DNA from: UBA6663 sp044226485 | GTDB taxonomy: Bacteria > Chloroflexota > Anaerolineae > Anaerolineales > UBA6663 | Reading direction: 5' to 3' | Length of the DNA: 64,000 nt | Assembly: GCA_044226485.1 (NCBI GenBank) | Contig: JBGAGY010000001.1 | Span: forward strand, 310,001-374,000 | Shown: positions 1-9,332 of the stretch, one piece after another | How the letters are laid out: every line of letters starts with the position of its first letter | Position numbering within the stretch: the stretch's first letter is position 1 | Program-made: the position numbers and the translations under genes | Notes under the pieces: generated by a model | Told to the model about the DNA's origin: nothing | What the model saw: only the letters and a program-made list of their open reading frames with translations | The model's database searches: none

Positions 1-1
1 A

Positions 2-895
2 CCCTCCGACAAGACGCTGGGGGTCCTCAAGGCGCTCGCGTCCGAGCCCCGCCTACGCATCTTGGCCCTCCTCGGGGCCGAAACGCGCTCGGTCAATCAA
101 CTGGCCCAGTTGCTCGACATCCCCTTGTCCACCACCTCTATGCACGTCAAAGAGTTGGAGGACGCCGAACTCATCTACACTGAGATGCAGCCGGCCACTC
201 GGGGTCAACTCAAGGCCTGTTCGCGACGCTTTGACCAGGTCCTTCTGGGCCTGCCTCCTCTCGAGCGCACCGAAGGAAAAGCGGTCGAGGTCGCCATGCC
301 GATCGGCGCCTACGTGAATTTCGAGGTCGTTCCAACGTGTGGCCTCGCCTCCGAGAACGCCCTGATCGGCACGATCGACGATCCCGTCAGCTTCTTCGAA
401 CCCGATCGGCTCAAGGCCCAGATCCTGTGGTTCCGGCAAGGCTTTGTCGAGTACCGCTTTCCGTACCGATTGGCGCCCACTGCCCGGCTTGAGACCTTGC
501 AGCTCCGGATGGAGATCTGTTCAGAAGCGCCCACGCATAATGCGCAGTGGCCTTCGGACATCACGGTCTGGATCAATGAATGTGAGATCGGGACCTGGAC
601 GAGCCCGGGCGATTTCGGTGGCGTACGCGGCGCTCTAACACCCGCCTGGTGGCTGGATATCGACACCCAGTATGGACAACTCAAACGTTGGGAGGTCAAT
701 CAAACGGGGACCTTCATCGATGGTCTCCAGATCTCCGACGTGTGCCTGCCTGATCTACGACTGGGTCAATTGCCTGCGACAACTGTACGCATTGGAATCA
801 AAGCGGAGGCCCAACATGTGGGCGGCCTAAACCTCTTTGGCCGCAGCTTCGGCAACTATCCCGAAGACCTGGTCCTGCGCATCACGTACGCCTAG
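2..895 (+). CDS. ArsR-type winged-helix regulator with long C-terminal domain (5' partial)
   Basis: The reading frame is open from the left edge, so the true start lies outside the window and about 297 residues are visible. The N-terminal 60 or so residues form an ArsR-like winged helix, with a recognition-helix-like stretch (LSTTSMHVKELEDAELI) after a helix containing LAQLL. The remaining 230 residues are a beta-rich domain that I do not recognise; it is too long for a metal-sensing ArsR protein and may bind a ligand. The gene is followed in the same direction by a sugar ABC importer and a GH2 glycosidase, so control of that unit is the natural guess. The family call for the HTH is firm; the ligand is unknown. 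Confidence 0.72.
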   Translation, partial: PSDKTLGVLKALASEPRLRILALLGAETRSVNQLAQLLDIPLSTTSMHVKELEDAELIYTEMQPATRGQLKACSRRFDQVLLGLPPLERTEGKAVEVAMPIGAYVNFEVVPTCGLASENALIGTIDDPVSFFEPDRLKAQILWFRQGFVEYRFPYRLAPTARLETLQLRMEICSEAPTHNAQWPSDITVWINECEIGTWTSPGDFGGVRGALTPAWWLDIDTQYGQLKRWEVNQTGTFIDGLQISDVCLPDLRLGQLPATTVRIGIKAEAQHVGGLNLFGRSFGNYPEDLVLRITYA

Positions 896-1030
896 ATCCC
901 TGCCGATTTCCGCATCGTGGCGTCGGCCACGAGGAGGTGCGACTCGCCCTGCGACCGCAGACGACTTCGTATTCCCTTTTTCGGTTCTGGCTCGCCGAGC
1001 TTCACGGCCTTTTCGTCTAAGGAGGACGCC

Positions 1031-2395
1031 ATGCCGCGCTCAACTCACTCGTCCGGTATCTCTCGTCGCAACATGCTCAAGCTCATGGGCTTCGGTGCCG
1101 CGGGGGCCACGCTCGCGGCCTGCGCCCCGCAGGCCGCGCCGACCGCCGCCCCCACTGCGCCCGTCGCTGCGAGCACGGTCGTGCCCGAAGGCGAAATCGT
1201 CATCTGGGATCGGTCGGGTGACCTCTTCCAGGTCTTCGATGCCACGATCGCGTCCTTCAACCAGAAATACCCGAAGATCACGGTCAAGCACGAAGCCGTC
1301 GACATCGGCGCCAAGCTCGCGACGACTCTCGCCGCCGGCGTCGACGTCCCGGACGGCACATTTGTCGAGGACGTCAACATCCCGCCGCTGGCCGATTATT
1401 TCACGGACATCACCGACTGGATCCAGCCTTACAGCAAAGACCTCGTGCCCTACAAGCTGCGCGTGAACACGCACGGCGGCCGCGTCATCGGCATCCCCTT
1501 CGACGTCGACCCGGGCCTGCTGTACTACCGGCCGGACATCCTCGAGCAGGCCGGCATCGATGCGGCCTCGATCGGGACCTATGATGATCTGATCACGGCG
1601 GCCAAGACCATTCAAGACAAGCTGGGCGCCGACAAGAAACCGATCCATATCGAGCGGGCTGCGTGGGCCATCCCTCTCCAGCTCGAGATGTTCGCAAACC
1701 AACAGGGCACCAGTCTGGTCAACGAAGCCGGCGAACTCCAACTGACCGGGGACGCTTATCTCAAAGCCCTGACCTGGATGAAGAGCGCGCTCGACAGCGG
1801 CGTCGGGTCGCTCCAGGATTACCTATCGCCTGGCGACATCCAGGCCATCGACACCGATCAGGTGGCGTTCTATCCGTGGGCGATCTGGTTCGTCTACGGC
1901 CCGGAGAACCAGTTCAAGGAAAGCAAGGGCAAGTGGCGCGCCATGCCCCTGCCCGCCTGGACGGCCGGAGGAACGCGCGCAGCCAACATGGGCGGCTCGT
2001 CGTTCGTCATCCCCAAGGCCGGTCGCAGCAAGAACCCGCAACTGGCCTGGCTGTTCTACGAACACCTGATGCTCAGCCCTGAGGGCTACAAGGCGGTCTA
2101 CGGACCCAATCAGATCTACCCTGGAGGCCTGAACACGTCGCTGCCCTCCTATAAGCCGGCGCTCTCTGAGCAGTTGTTCGACAACCCCAAGGGCCTGGGC
2201 GACCAGAACCTGTGGGAGGTAGCAGCCGGCACGCTGGACGCCATTCCGGCGAACTACGTCTTCGCACCCTGGTATGGGCAGGCAGCCGAGATCATCGCGG
2301 CCAATGTCCAGAAGATGCAAGACGGCCAGGTCTCGCCGACCGATGCGCTCAAGGCATCCGCCGACGACATCACGACCCGTCTGATCAATCGCTGA
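1031..2395 (+). CDS. Sugar ABC transporter substrate-binding lipoprotein (family 1)
   Basis: This 454-residue protein fits the family 1 extracellular solute-binding proteins that deliver oligosaccharides or glycosides to MalFG-type permeases. The start at 1031 is chosen because a strong AAGGAGG lies just upstream (1019-1025) and the protein then opens with a signal: twin arginines at residues 12-13 (SRRNMLK), a hydrophobic stretch and the lipobox LAAC with Cys31. An Ala/Pro/Thr-rich tether follows before the folded domain. It is thus predicted to be lipid-anchored outside the membrane, possibly exported by Tat. Two permease genes follow; no ATPase gene is present here, so an MsmK-type shared ATPase elsewhere is likely. 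The exact sugar is unknown. Confidence 0.9.
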   Translation: MPRSTHSSGISRRNMLKLMGFGAAGATLAACAPQAAPTAAPTAPVAASTVVPEGEIVIWDRSGDLFQVFDATIASFNQKYPKITVKHEAVDIGAKLATTLAAGVDVPDGTFVEDVNIPPLADYFTDITDWIQPYSKDLVPYKLRVNTHGGRVIGIPFDVDPGLLYYRPDILEQAGIDAASIGTYDDLITAAKTIQDKLGADKKPIHIERAAWAIPLQLEMFANQQGTSLVNEAGELQLTGDAYLKALTWMKSALDSGVGSLQDYLSPGDIQAIDTDQVAFYPWAIWFVYGPENQFKESKGKWRAMPLPAWTAGGTRAANMGGSSFVIPKAGRSKNPQLAWLFYEHLMLSPEGYKAVYGPNQIYPGGLNTSLPSYKPALSEQLFDNPKGLGDQNLWEVAAGTLDAIPANYVFAPWYGQAAEIIAANVQKMQDGQVSPTDALKASADDITTRLINR

Positions 2396-2458
2396 GAGGC
2401 CCGCCCGGACCCGGCGCCATGGCGTCGGGTCCGGGCGCCTGATCCGCGCCGAATCACG

Positions 2459-3358
2459 ATGAGCCTTCAGGAGTCTGTTGTTCGACTGAGGCGCTGGACG
2501 GGCGGCAGCTTTGCCCCCTATGTCTTTGTGGCGCCGTTCTTTGCGCTGTTCCTGGTGTTCGGCGTGTTTCCGCTCGCCTACGCGTTTGGCCTGAGTTTCA
2601 CAAATTGGCACGGGATCGGGGCCGTGCAGTTCATCGGGCTCAAGAACTACGAGTTCCTGCTCGGCGATCCGGCTTTCTGGAACTCGCTGCTGAACTCGGT
2701 CGTGCTCTGGGTCTATGTGGTGCCCGTCCAGACGCTCTTCGCGGTCTGGGTGGCATCGCTGTTGTCGCGCCCGGGGCTGCGCGGACGGTGGTTCTTCCGC
2801 ACGGTGTATCTCATCTCGTATCTCGTGCCGCTGGTAGCCATCGCGCAAGTGTGGAAGGTGCTCTTCGACCAGGATTTTGGCGGGGTGAACTACGGCCTGA
2901 GCCTGTTGGGCCTGCCGCATGTGGGCTGGCTGACCACGGCCGAGTGGGCTAAGCCCACCCTGGCGCTGCTCGTGTTTTGGAAGAGCAGCGGCTTCGCCAT
3001 CCTGATCATGCTGGCCGCGATCCAGGGCATCCCGGCTGAACTGTATGAGGCGGCCGCCCTGGACGGCGCCGCCGGCGCCCAGCAGTTCTGGTACGTCACG
3101 CTGCCTCTGATGCGTCGCGCGATCGCGTTCTATGGCGTGATCGCCACCCTGGCCGTGGTGCAGATGTTTGCCGAACCGTATGTACTCACGCAAGGTGGCC
3201 CGTACGCGAGCACGACAACGGCCGGCTATGCCCTCAACCAGTACATGAAATACCTCGATCTCGGCACAGGCTCGGCCAACTCCTTCCTGCTGACCATCCT
3301 GGTGATGGCGCTGTCGCTGCTCATGCTGCGTCTGCTTCGCGCCCGAGAGGAGAACTGA
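2459..3358 (+). CDS. Sugar ABC transporter permease, MalF-like
   Basis: A 299-residue inner-membrane permease with about six hydrophobic segments. The EAA loop is visible near residues 198-217 (ELYEAAALDGAAGAQQFWYV), the site where an ABC ATPase docks. The N-terminus matches the usual CUT1 permease start (PYVFVAPFFALFLVFGVFPL). It follows the binding protein by about 60 bp and is separated from the second permease by only 3 bp, so the two are expected to be co-transcribed and to form the heterodimeric channel. Confidence 0.92.
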   Translation: MSLQESVVRLRRWTGGSFAPYVFVAPFFALFLVFGVFPLAYAFGLSFTNWHGIGAVQFIGLKNYEFLLGDPAFWNSLLNSVVLWVYVVPVQTLFAVWVASLLSRPGLRGRWFFRTVYLISYLVPLVAIAQVWKVLFDQDFGGVNYGLSLLGLPHVGWLTTAEWAKPTLALLVFWKSSGFAILIMLAAIQGIPAELYEAAALDGAAGAQQFWYVTLPLMRRAIAFYGVIATLAVVQMFAEPYVLTQGGPYASTTTAGYALNQYMKYLDLGTGSANSFLLTILVMALSLLMLRLLRAREEN

Positions 3359-3361
3359 GTC

Positions 3362-4240
3362 ATGCGCTTCACCGCTCGCTCTCAGCCGGACGCTCTGCGG
3401 GTCCTGACTCAGGTGCTTCTGTATGGCTTTCTGTTCGTTCTGGCGTTCTTCTATCTCTACCCGCTTGTGTGGATGGCTTTTTCATCCTTCAAAAGCGGAC
3501 CGGATATCGCCAGTCGTCCGCTCAGTTTCGACCTGAGCGCCCTGACGCTGGAAAACTATCGCCTGCTCTTCCGAAACGTGCCCCTGCACATTGGGTTCGG
3601 CAACACACTCGTGGTGTTGCTGTTCAAGGGCGCGCTCACGCTGTTCTTCTGCCCATTGGCCGGGTTCGCTTTCGCCAAGTTCGCGTTCCGGGGCCGAGAC
3701 GCGTTGTTTTCGGTCGTGCTCGCGACCCTGATGCTGCCGCCGGTGGTGATGCTCATCCCCCTGCTCTTACAGATGGGACAACTCGGTTGGGTCAACACCT
3801 ATCAGGCGCTCATCCTTCCGGGTGCTATCAATGCCTTCTCGATCTTCTGGATGCGCCAACAGATTGCGGAGGTGCCGGATGAACTGCTCGATGCCGGCCG
3901 GGTCGACGGCTGTTCGGCCTGGGGCCTGTACTGGCACCTGGTCCTGCCCGTGATCGGGCCTGCTCTGGCGGCCCTCGCGATCCTGGCGTTCCTGGACATC
4001 TACAACGACTTCGTTTGGCCCGTGGTCGCGGTCAACACGATCCGAATGCAGACCCTGCAGGTCATGCTTTCGGATCTCGCCAACCAGATCAACAACATGC
4101 AGGTCGGCGCCGTCGGCGCCAGCATTTGGGGCCAGGTCCTGGCGGCCAGCACGCTCGCCACCCTGCCCGTGTTGGCCCTGTTTGTGGCGTTGCAGCGTTA
4201 CTTCATTCAGGGGTTGCTCTCCGGCAGCGTCAAAGGCTGA
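3362..4240 (+). CDS. Sugar ABC transporter permease, MalG-like
   Basis: A 292-residue partner permease of the CUT1 type. It begins with a hydrophobic segment, has about six predicted membrane spans and carries the EAA loop around residues 175-195 (ELLDAGRVDGCSAWGLYWHL). The start ATG lies 3 bp after the stop of the MalF-like gene, indicating translational coupling. With that protein and the lipoprotein upstream it completes the importer except for the ATPase. The GH2 glycosidase gene begins 57 bp downstream, consistent with import followed by intracellular hydrolysis. Confidence 0.92.
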   Translation: MRFTARSQPDALRVLTQVLLYGFLFVLAFFYLYPLVWMAFSSFKSGPDIASRPLSFDLSALTLENYRLLFRNVPLHIGFGNTLVVLLFKGALTLFFCPLAGFAFAKFAFRGRDALFSVVLATLMLPPVVMLIPLLLQMGQLGWVNTYQALILPGAINAFSIFWMRQQIAEVPDELLDAGRVDGCSAWGLYWHLVLPVIGPALAALAILAFLDIYNDFVWPVVAVNTIRMQTLQVMLSDLANQINNMQVGAVGASIWGQVLAASTLATLPVLALFVALQRYFIQGLLSGSVKG

Positions 4241-4297
4241 ACGCCGTCATCCCCTCATTGCTCACAGCCGCTCCGGCGGTGGGTCCATCGATTCATC

Positions 4298-6328
4298 ATG
4301 TCTACACCCACTGTTCATCCTCGACCCGACCTCGCCCGGCCGCAGGCCTGGCAATCCCTGAACGGCGCCTGGGATTTTGCTTCTGATCCCGACGACGTCG
4401 GCCTCGCGAATGGTTGGCAGATGCCGGGCGGCCACACCTGGACGGACACCATCCAGGTTCCCTTTCCGTGGGAGTCGCGCGGCTCAGGCGTCGAACGCCA
4501 TTGGTTGCCGGTCGGCTGGTATCGCCGGCACGTTCAACGTCCTCCCGAATGGGACAGCCAGCGGACGTTCCTGATCATCGGCGCCGCACACTACGTCGCC
4601 TCTGTTTGGGTGAATGGACAGGCAGTGGGGACTCACACCGGCGGATATCTGCCTTTTGCGCTCGATATCACCGACGCGTTGGAGGGAGATCGGGCTGAGA
4701 TCGTGGTGCGCGTGGAAGCGCCGCTCGACAAGCGCTTCATTCCCCACGGGAAACAGCGCAGCCGGCCGGCGGACGACTACGACGACTGCGCCTTCACGCC
4801 TTCCAGCGGAATCTGGCAGTCGGTATGGCTGGAGGCCCGGCCCGCCACCCATGTAACGGACCTCAAGCTGCGCCCTACCCCCGCGCTGGATGGCATCGAG
4901 GTCACGGCGCAGGCGACCGGCCCGCACGTTGTGGACGCGAGGCTGACTCTTTCGATCCCCGGAATGGAGAACCACACCCTGACGTTGAACGAGAACGGTC
5001 GGGGCACGACGGTGCTCGAGCTGCGGGCACCTCGGCTCTGGTCTCCGCAGGATCCACATCTCTACGACCTCGTCGTTGAACTCGTGAGCCCGGACGGGAC
5101 GGATCGGGTATCGTCCTATACCGGCCTGCGCAAAGTGGAAGTGCGCGGCGACCGCATCTTTCTCAATGACGTTCAGCTCTACGTGCGCGGCGCGCTCGAC
5201 CAGGGCTTCTGGCCGGAAGGCATCTATGCCGCACCGGATGACGCGGCCCTGCGCCGTGACGTGGAATTGGCTCTGGCCGCCGGCTTCAACCTGATCCGCA
5301 AACACATCAAGTTGGAAGATCCACGCTGGCTGTATTGGGCCGACCGCCTCGGGCTGTTGGTCTGGGCCGAGCCGCCATGCGTCGGGCGCTATTCGCCCGA
5401 GTCCGTCGCGGCCTTCGAGGCGCAGATCGAACCGATGGTGGCGCGCGACGGCAACCACCCGTGCATCGTCATCTGGGGGCTGTACAACGAAGAGTGGGGC
5501 CTCGACTGGAAAGTCGGCGAGGATCCCGAACGCCAGGTCGCCGTGGCGCGCGCCTACGATCGTCTGGCCGCCATCGATCACACTCGCCCGATCGTAGACA
5601 ACTCGGGCTGGTGGCACGTGAAGACAGATCTGGTCGACTGGCACTACTACGACATGAACATGCCAACCTGGTCGGCCGTGACCGCCGCGCTGGCACACGA
5701 TCGCGAGGCCTGGTTTGGGCATCGGCTATCGTCATCCGTCTGGTATGAGACCCAGCTCTCCGTGCCCGATCACCCGCACCTTCAGGCGCCGCTCCTCAAC
5801 GGCGAATATGGCGGCGGCGACGCGTCGAACCAGGGCTGGCTGTTTCGCTGGCAGACCCTGGATCTGCGCCAACACGCCGCGTTCAGCGGCTATATCTACA
5901 CGGAGTTCTACGACGTCGAGTATGAAGTCGTGGGCCTGTATCGCGCCGACCGAACTCTCAAAGACCTTGGGTGCGATCCTGAGGTCATCAATGCTGAGAC
6001 CGTATTGCTGTTTGACCTCATACCCGTCCAACCGGGGCTGGACCTCAAGTCAATCGAAGGCCATGCCTCCTTCCGGGTGCGAGTGTCCCATCACGGACAC
6101 GCGTCGGTGCACGGACGACTTCACTGGCAGTGGCAGGGTGTGCCTGGCGTCTGCGGCAGTGCGGAGCTCGTGGCGCAAGCGTTTGGCATCTCCGAACCGG
6201 TCATGATTGACGTCGACCTGCCTGATTCTCGGGATCTGTCTCGCTTGAATGTGTGGCTGACAGATGTGAGTGGTCGTCAGGTGGCGAAAGGTGTGCTCGA
6301 CATTGGCCGCGTGACCGCCAAGAGTTGA
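4298..6328 (+). CDS. Glycoside hydrolase family 2 (beta-glucuronidase/beta-galactosidase type)
   Basis: A 676-residue enzyme expected to cleave a terminal beta-glycoside with retention. Domain order is that of GH2: an N-terminal sugar-binding jelly roll (about residues 10-180), an immunoglobulin-like beta-sandwich (about 185-275), then the TIM barrel. The catalytic acid/base is Glu398 in the motif YNEEWG, and the candidate nucleophile is Glu503 in NGEYGGG. There is no signal peptide, so it should act in the cytoplasm on the imported substrate. A short beta-rich tail (about 580-676) follows the barrel. Substrate specificity cannot be read from the sequence. Confidence 0.88.
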   Translation: MSTPTVHPRPDLARPQAWQSLNGAWDFASDPDDVGLANGWQMPGGHTWTDTIQVPFPWESRGSGVERHWLPVGWYRRHVQRPPEWDSQRTFLIIGAAHYVASVWVNGQAVGTHTGGYLPFALDITDALEGDRAEIVVRVEAPLDKRFIPHGKQRSRPADDYDDCAFTPSSGIWQSVWLEARPATHVTDLKLRPTPALDGIEVTAQATGPHVVDARLTLSIPGMENHTLTLNENGRGTTVLELRAPRLWSPQDPHLYDLVVELVSPDGTDRVSSYTGLRKVEVRGDRIFLNDVQLYVRGALDQGFWPEGIYAAPDDAALRRDVELALAAGFNLIRKHIKLEDPRWLYWADRLGLLVWAEPPCVGRYSPESVAAFEAQIEPMVARDGNHPCIVIWGLYNEEWGLDWKVGEDPERQVAVARAYDRLAAIDHTRPIVDNSGWWHVKTDLVDWHYYDMNMPTWSAVTAALAHDREAWFGHRLSSSVWYETQLSVPDHPHLQAPLLNGEYGGGDASNQGWLFRWQTLDLRQHAAFSGYIYTEFYDVEYEVVGLYRADRTLKDLGCDPEVINAETVLLFDLIPVQPGLDLKSIEGHASFRVRVSHHGHASVHGRLHWQWQGVPGVCGSAELVAQAFGISEPVMIDVDLPDSRDLSRLNVWLTDVSGRQVAKGVLDIGRVTAKS

Positions 6329-6767
6329 ATGGTGGGCCGTCGTCACGGCGATGGGTTATTCGGATCGCCTCATTCGATGGGTAGATTCGTTTCGGGATGT
6401 CGGATAATCCGTAAGCCTGGACCGGCGGCTCTGTGACTCAGCTGCTAGGATCGAGCCAGCCCAAACGACGCCTCCGCAGTTCCACACAACTTCGCGGGCC
6501 GAGGGCGCAGCCGTTGTTCTATGGAGTGATGGCCAATAGGCCTCGACGCACGGCCAAGGCCACGTCCCCATGACTCGATCGCCTGATAATCGAGATAGCA
6601 ACCCTCACCGTCAAACAAGGGCTATCTCTATTGGGGCCGCGATGGGTGGCGACCACGGCGATCAGTATCACGTACGTTTCAAGCGCACAGCCCGATAATC
6701 CCGGGTTCACAGAGGAGTAAGAAATAGATCTATGACCCGCAGGTTATGAGCGCCCATAACTCCATTG
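6329..6767. other. Intergenic region with no convincing gene
   Basis: No coding potential stands out in this stretch between the GH2 gene and the terminator of the tRNA-like RNA gene. It contains several GATAATC-centred words (near 6402, 6586 and 6695). The segment near 6690-6718 resembles the sequence near 15790-15825 beside the second RNA gene copy, suggesting that the duplicated module was once longer and has decayed here. Confidence 0.5.
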
Positions 6768-6811
6768 AGGAAAACAAAAAGGCCTGGATCTTTCCAAAGA
6801 TCCAGGCCTTT
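6768..6811 (-). terminator. Intrinsic terminator of tRNA-like RNA gene copy 1
   Basis: A perfect 16-bp stem (6778-6793 with 6796-6811) and a 2-nt loop. On the minus strand it is followed by a T-rich tract (complement of 6766-6777). It sits immediately downstream of the tRNA-like sequence and ends that transcript. Confidence 0.9.
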
Positions 6812-6814
6812 GCA

Positions 6815-6947
6815 GTAGCGGGGGCAGGATTCGAACCTACGACCTCCGGGTTATGAGTTGCCATCCTGTCGCCGCGCACTTCAGACCGTCGAGCCACGGC
6901 GCAGCAAAAAACCCGGAGAGGTGTGGTTGTGGGGAGCCCGGCAATCG
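6815..6947 (-). ncRNA. tRNA-Met-like structured RNA, copy 1
   Basis: On the minus strand the 3' part reads like the 3' half of a tRNA-Met: a CTCATAA anticodon-loop word, CCCGG, a 5-bp T-arm around TTCGAAT and an acceptor-like tail ending CCCCCGCTA. The 5' half is not that of a tRNA. No acceptor partner for CCCCCGCT is found. Instead a 9-bp stem pairs CTCCGGGTT (complement of 6910-6918) with AACCCGGAG (complement of 6844-6852) and encloses an internal hairpin built from GCTGCGC and GCGCGGC. A sigma70-like promoter lies upstream and a strong terminator downstream, so the locus looks transcribed, with a transcript from about 6956 to about 6770. A second copy is at 15886-16017. It may be a tRNA-derived regulatory RNA, an odd tRNA or a decayed tRNA; I would not call it a functional tRNA. 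Confidence 0.6.
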
Positions 6948-6962
6948 CTGTTGTTGCCAGAC

Positions 6963-6991
6963 ACAGTACGGCGTCTTCGATGGTTTGTCAA
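6963..6991 (-). promoter_or_regulatory. Sigma70-like promoter of tRNA-like RNA copy 1
   Basis: On the minus strand: -35 TTGACA (complement of 6986-6991), a 17-bp spacer, and -10 TACTGT (complement of 6963-6968). The predicted start of transcription is near 6956, a few bases before the conserved repeat begins. Confidence 0.65.
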
Positions 6992-7488
6992 CGCGTGCCT
7001 GCATAACAGATCCCATACTGGGGATACGGTTGTTTGAGCTGCGGTGCGATACACCTCCGCTTTACAGACAGAACTACATGCTATCCCTGATCTGCCTCAC
7101 GTTGTCAACCAGCCGTGAAGCGGTATTCTTTCGCACGTCGACTCTTGTCGGATTCGGGTGAGCCTTTTCCAGTTCCAGCGTTGCCCCGCCCTCCTTTTCG
7201 ATGGCTGATTTATGCGTGAACACGGGGGAATTCGAACGATATAGAAGACACCCTAACGGTCCGCTTGCCATCATTCTGATCACACCTTCACGACGTGTTC
7301 AGCGCCGTCGGTTCGTCTGCGTCTTTGTCTTTCATCATCAAATGCCCTTCTTCTGAGCTTCTTTCGGTTCGTTGAGCCGCCTGACGTCAGCATGGTTGAT
7401 CGTGCTCGCCGGTTCCCACGTTTCGCTGACCGCCAGACAGAACCTTGCATCGAGCGACGTCGCGAGCCAGGTCGGTGACGGAGATGCC
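6992..7488. other. Intergenic region
   Basis: No gene is supported here. A 10-bp perfect palindrome CTGACGTCAG lies at 7381-7390, about 100 bp before the family 5 binding protein gene, and could be an operator. In-frame sequence upstream of 7489 is open but lacks a signal peptide, so it was not added to that gene. Confidence 0.5.
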
Positions 7489-9306
7489 ATGGCCAAATCG
7501 ATTGGGTGGGTGGTGTTGCGAGCCGTTCCAGCCCTGTGGTTGGTCGCGTGCGGGATCATTCCAGACGGCCTGTCCGCGTCATCGTCTCCCGCTTCGATCG
7601 ATCGCACGCTCACGTTCACACCGACCTCTTCAACCGCTATCAATCACAATGAGCCGCCCGTCACCATCGCGCGAAACCGGACCCTTGTGCTTGCCGGGCT
7701 CGTTCGATCCCCGGTCGGGGTCACCAACCCCTGGTGCAGCCTGGGCTACACCCACACCGAGGGCAACAGCCTGCTATGGGAGGGTCTGAGCTACTACGGC
7801 GTCCTGGCGGATCGTGAGATCCCCTGGCTCGCCAGGCGCATGGTTTACAGCGACGACGCCACTGAACTCACCATCACGCTCAACCCGCTTGCGCGCTGGA
7901 GCGACGGTCAGCCGGTCACCGCGGACGACGTCGTGTTCACCTTCGACGGTCAGATGCGGGACGAGGCCCTGTCATACCACAGTGCCTTCGTTCAATACGT
8001 CGCGAGCTACGAAGCGCCGGATGACAAGACAGTTGTTCTGCACTTCAAGATGCCGGCGCCCCGGTTCAAGTTTGAAGTCCTGACGCTCAAGTTCGACACG
8101 GGCATTCCGATCCTTCCGGCCCACACGCTGCGATCACAGGCGGATGTACACGCATATGCGGGCGGCGCGGAGATGCCGCATTCAGGTCCGTACAAGCTGG
8201 TCGCGTGGGACGCCGCTCAGAAGGTTTTTGATCGGCGCCCTGATTGGTGGGCTGTGGAAGCAGGTCTCACCCCCTTACCCGCCGTTGAACGCGTCATCTT
8301 CGAGAACATCGTTCAACCGATGGATACGATCGCCCAGCGGGTCGTGAACAACGAGTTCGATGCCACGTTGCTCATGACGGGTCCATTGATCGCCAGCGTG
8401 ATTCACAACAACCCGAACATCACGTCCTATACAGGCGATCAGCCACCCTATGGTTTTTTGGATTGGTGGGCCAGCGCGCTCTGGATGAACACGCAACTTC
8501 CACCCTACGACGATTCGCGCGTGCGCCGCGCCCTCAGCCTGGCCATCGACCGTGACAAACTCAATCAACTCCTGTACGGCGGGGCTCCCATCGCCACGGT
8601 CTATCCCTTTCCGCTGTACCCGGCGCTGACCCGCTTCGCCGATAGCCCGGCCGTTTCGGCGCTCGAAGCGCGTGACATGCCGGGCGCCTTTGATCTGGCG
8701 GAGAGCGCCCGATTGATGACGGCGGCCGGTTTCGTCAAGAACACAGACGGCTTCTGGTCCAAGAATGGGCAGGTCGTCAACGCTCAGGTCAATGGATTCG
8801 ATTCGGTCCACAATGATGTGGCTCCGGTCCTGGCTGAAATGTTCCTGCAGGCGGGGTTCGAGAGTTCGCCCTATCTCGGTTCGGATGTCTACAACCGGAT
8901 GGCAGTCGGATCGGAAGGGCTTTATCTATATGGGCACGGCGCGAGCCTGGTCGACCCGTATGCCGTCTTCGAGATGTTCCACAGCCGGCACCACCCGGCG
9001 GAAGGACAACCGGCAGATAAAGACTTCGCCCGCTTCAGCAACCCCGATTACGATCGAATCGTGGACGCCATGGCTTCACTCCCGGCAAACGATCCCGAAT
9101 TCCAATCTCTTGCGGCGCAGGCCTTGGACATCTACTGGCGCGACGTGATCAACATTCCGGTCATGCAGTGGCTCAACCGTATTCCGTACAACCAGACGTA
9201 CTGGACGGGATGGCCCACCCTGGACGAGCCTGGGCTGGGTGTGACCGGCGGCTTCTGGTCGCAGACGGCGCCGCTGATGATCGCCCACCTGAGACCGGCG
9301 CCCTGA
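7489..9306 (+). CDS. Orphan family 5 (peptide/nickel/opine type) solute-binding lipoprotein
   Basis: A 605-residue SBP_bac_5 protein. Translation from ATG 7489 gives a short signal peptide ending in the lipobox LVAC with Cys21, which is why this start is preferred over longer in-frame starts. Family features include a lobe near residues 140-160 with WSDGQPVTADDVVFTF and the later motif VRRALSLAIDRDKLNQLLY. No permease or ATPase genes accompany it. Instead it is followed after 26 bp by a large STAND/LuxR regulator in the same direction, suggesting either a shared transporter encoded elsewhere or a sensing role. The ligand is unknown. Confidence 0.88.
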   Translation: MAKSIGWVVLRAVPALWLVACGIIPDGLSASSSPASIDRTLTFTPTSSTAINHNEPPVTIARNRTLVLAGLVRSPVGVTNPWCSLGYTHTEGNSLLWEGLSYYGVLADREIPWLARRMVYSDDATELTITLNPLARWSDGQPVTADDVVFTFDGQMRDEALSYHSAFVQYVASYEAPDDKTVVLHFKMPAPRFKFEVLTLKFDTGIPILPAHTLRSQADVHAYAGGAEMPHSGPYKLVAWDAAQKVFDRRPDWWAVEAGLTPLPAVERVIFENIVQPMDTIAQRVVNNEFDATLLMTGPLIASVIHNNPNITSYTGDQPPYGFLDWWASALWMNTQLPPYDDSRVRRALSLAIDRDKLNQLLYGGAPIATVYPFPLYPALTRFADSPAVSALEARDMPGAFDLAESARLMTAAGFVKNTDGFWSKNGQVVNAQVNGFDSVHNDVAPVLAEMFLQAGFESSPYLGSDVYNRMAVGSEGLYLYGHGASLVDPYAVFEMFHSRHHPAEGQPADKDFARFSNPDYDRIVDAMASLPANDPEFQSLAAQALDIYWRDVINIPVMQWLNRIPYNQTYWTGWPTLDEPGLGVTGGFWSQTAPLMIAHLRPAP

Positions 9307-9332
9307 AGCTCACTTCCACTGTCGAGGCTCAA

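Noticed and set aside
1823..3193. 456-codon open frame on the minus strand opposite the sugar ABC genes
   Set aside because: Composition is Arg/Gln/His/Gly-rich without domains, and it lies antisense to two well-supported genes.
6815..6890. Functional tRNA-Met at the first tRNA-like copy
   Set aside because: The T-arm and tail fit, but no 5' acceptor strand, no matching D-arm and no canonical anticodon stem of normal spacing could be found in either copy.
6853..7161. Small protein gene reading across the tRNA-like copy on the plus strand
   Set aside because: The peptide is the familiar artefact of translating tRNA antisense (RIRTYDLRVMS-like) and has no ribosome-binding site.
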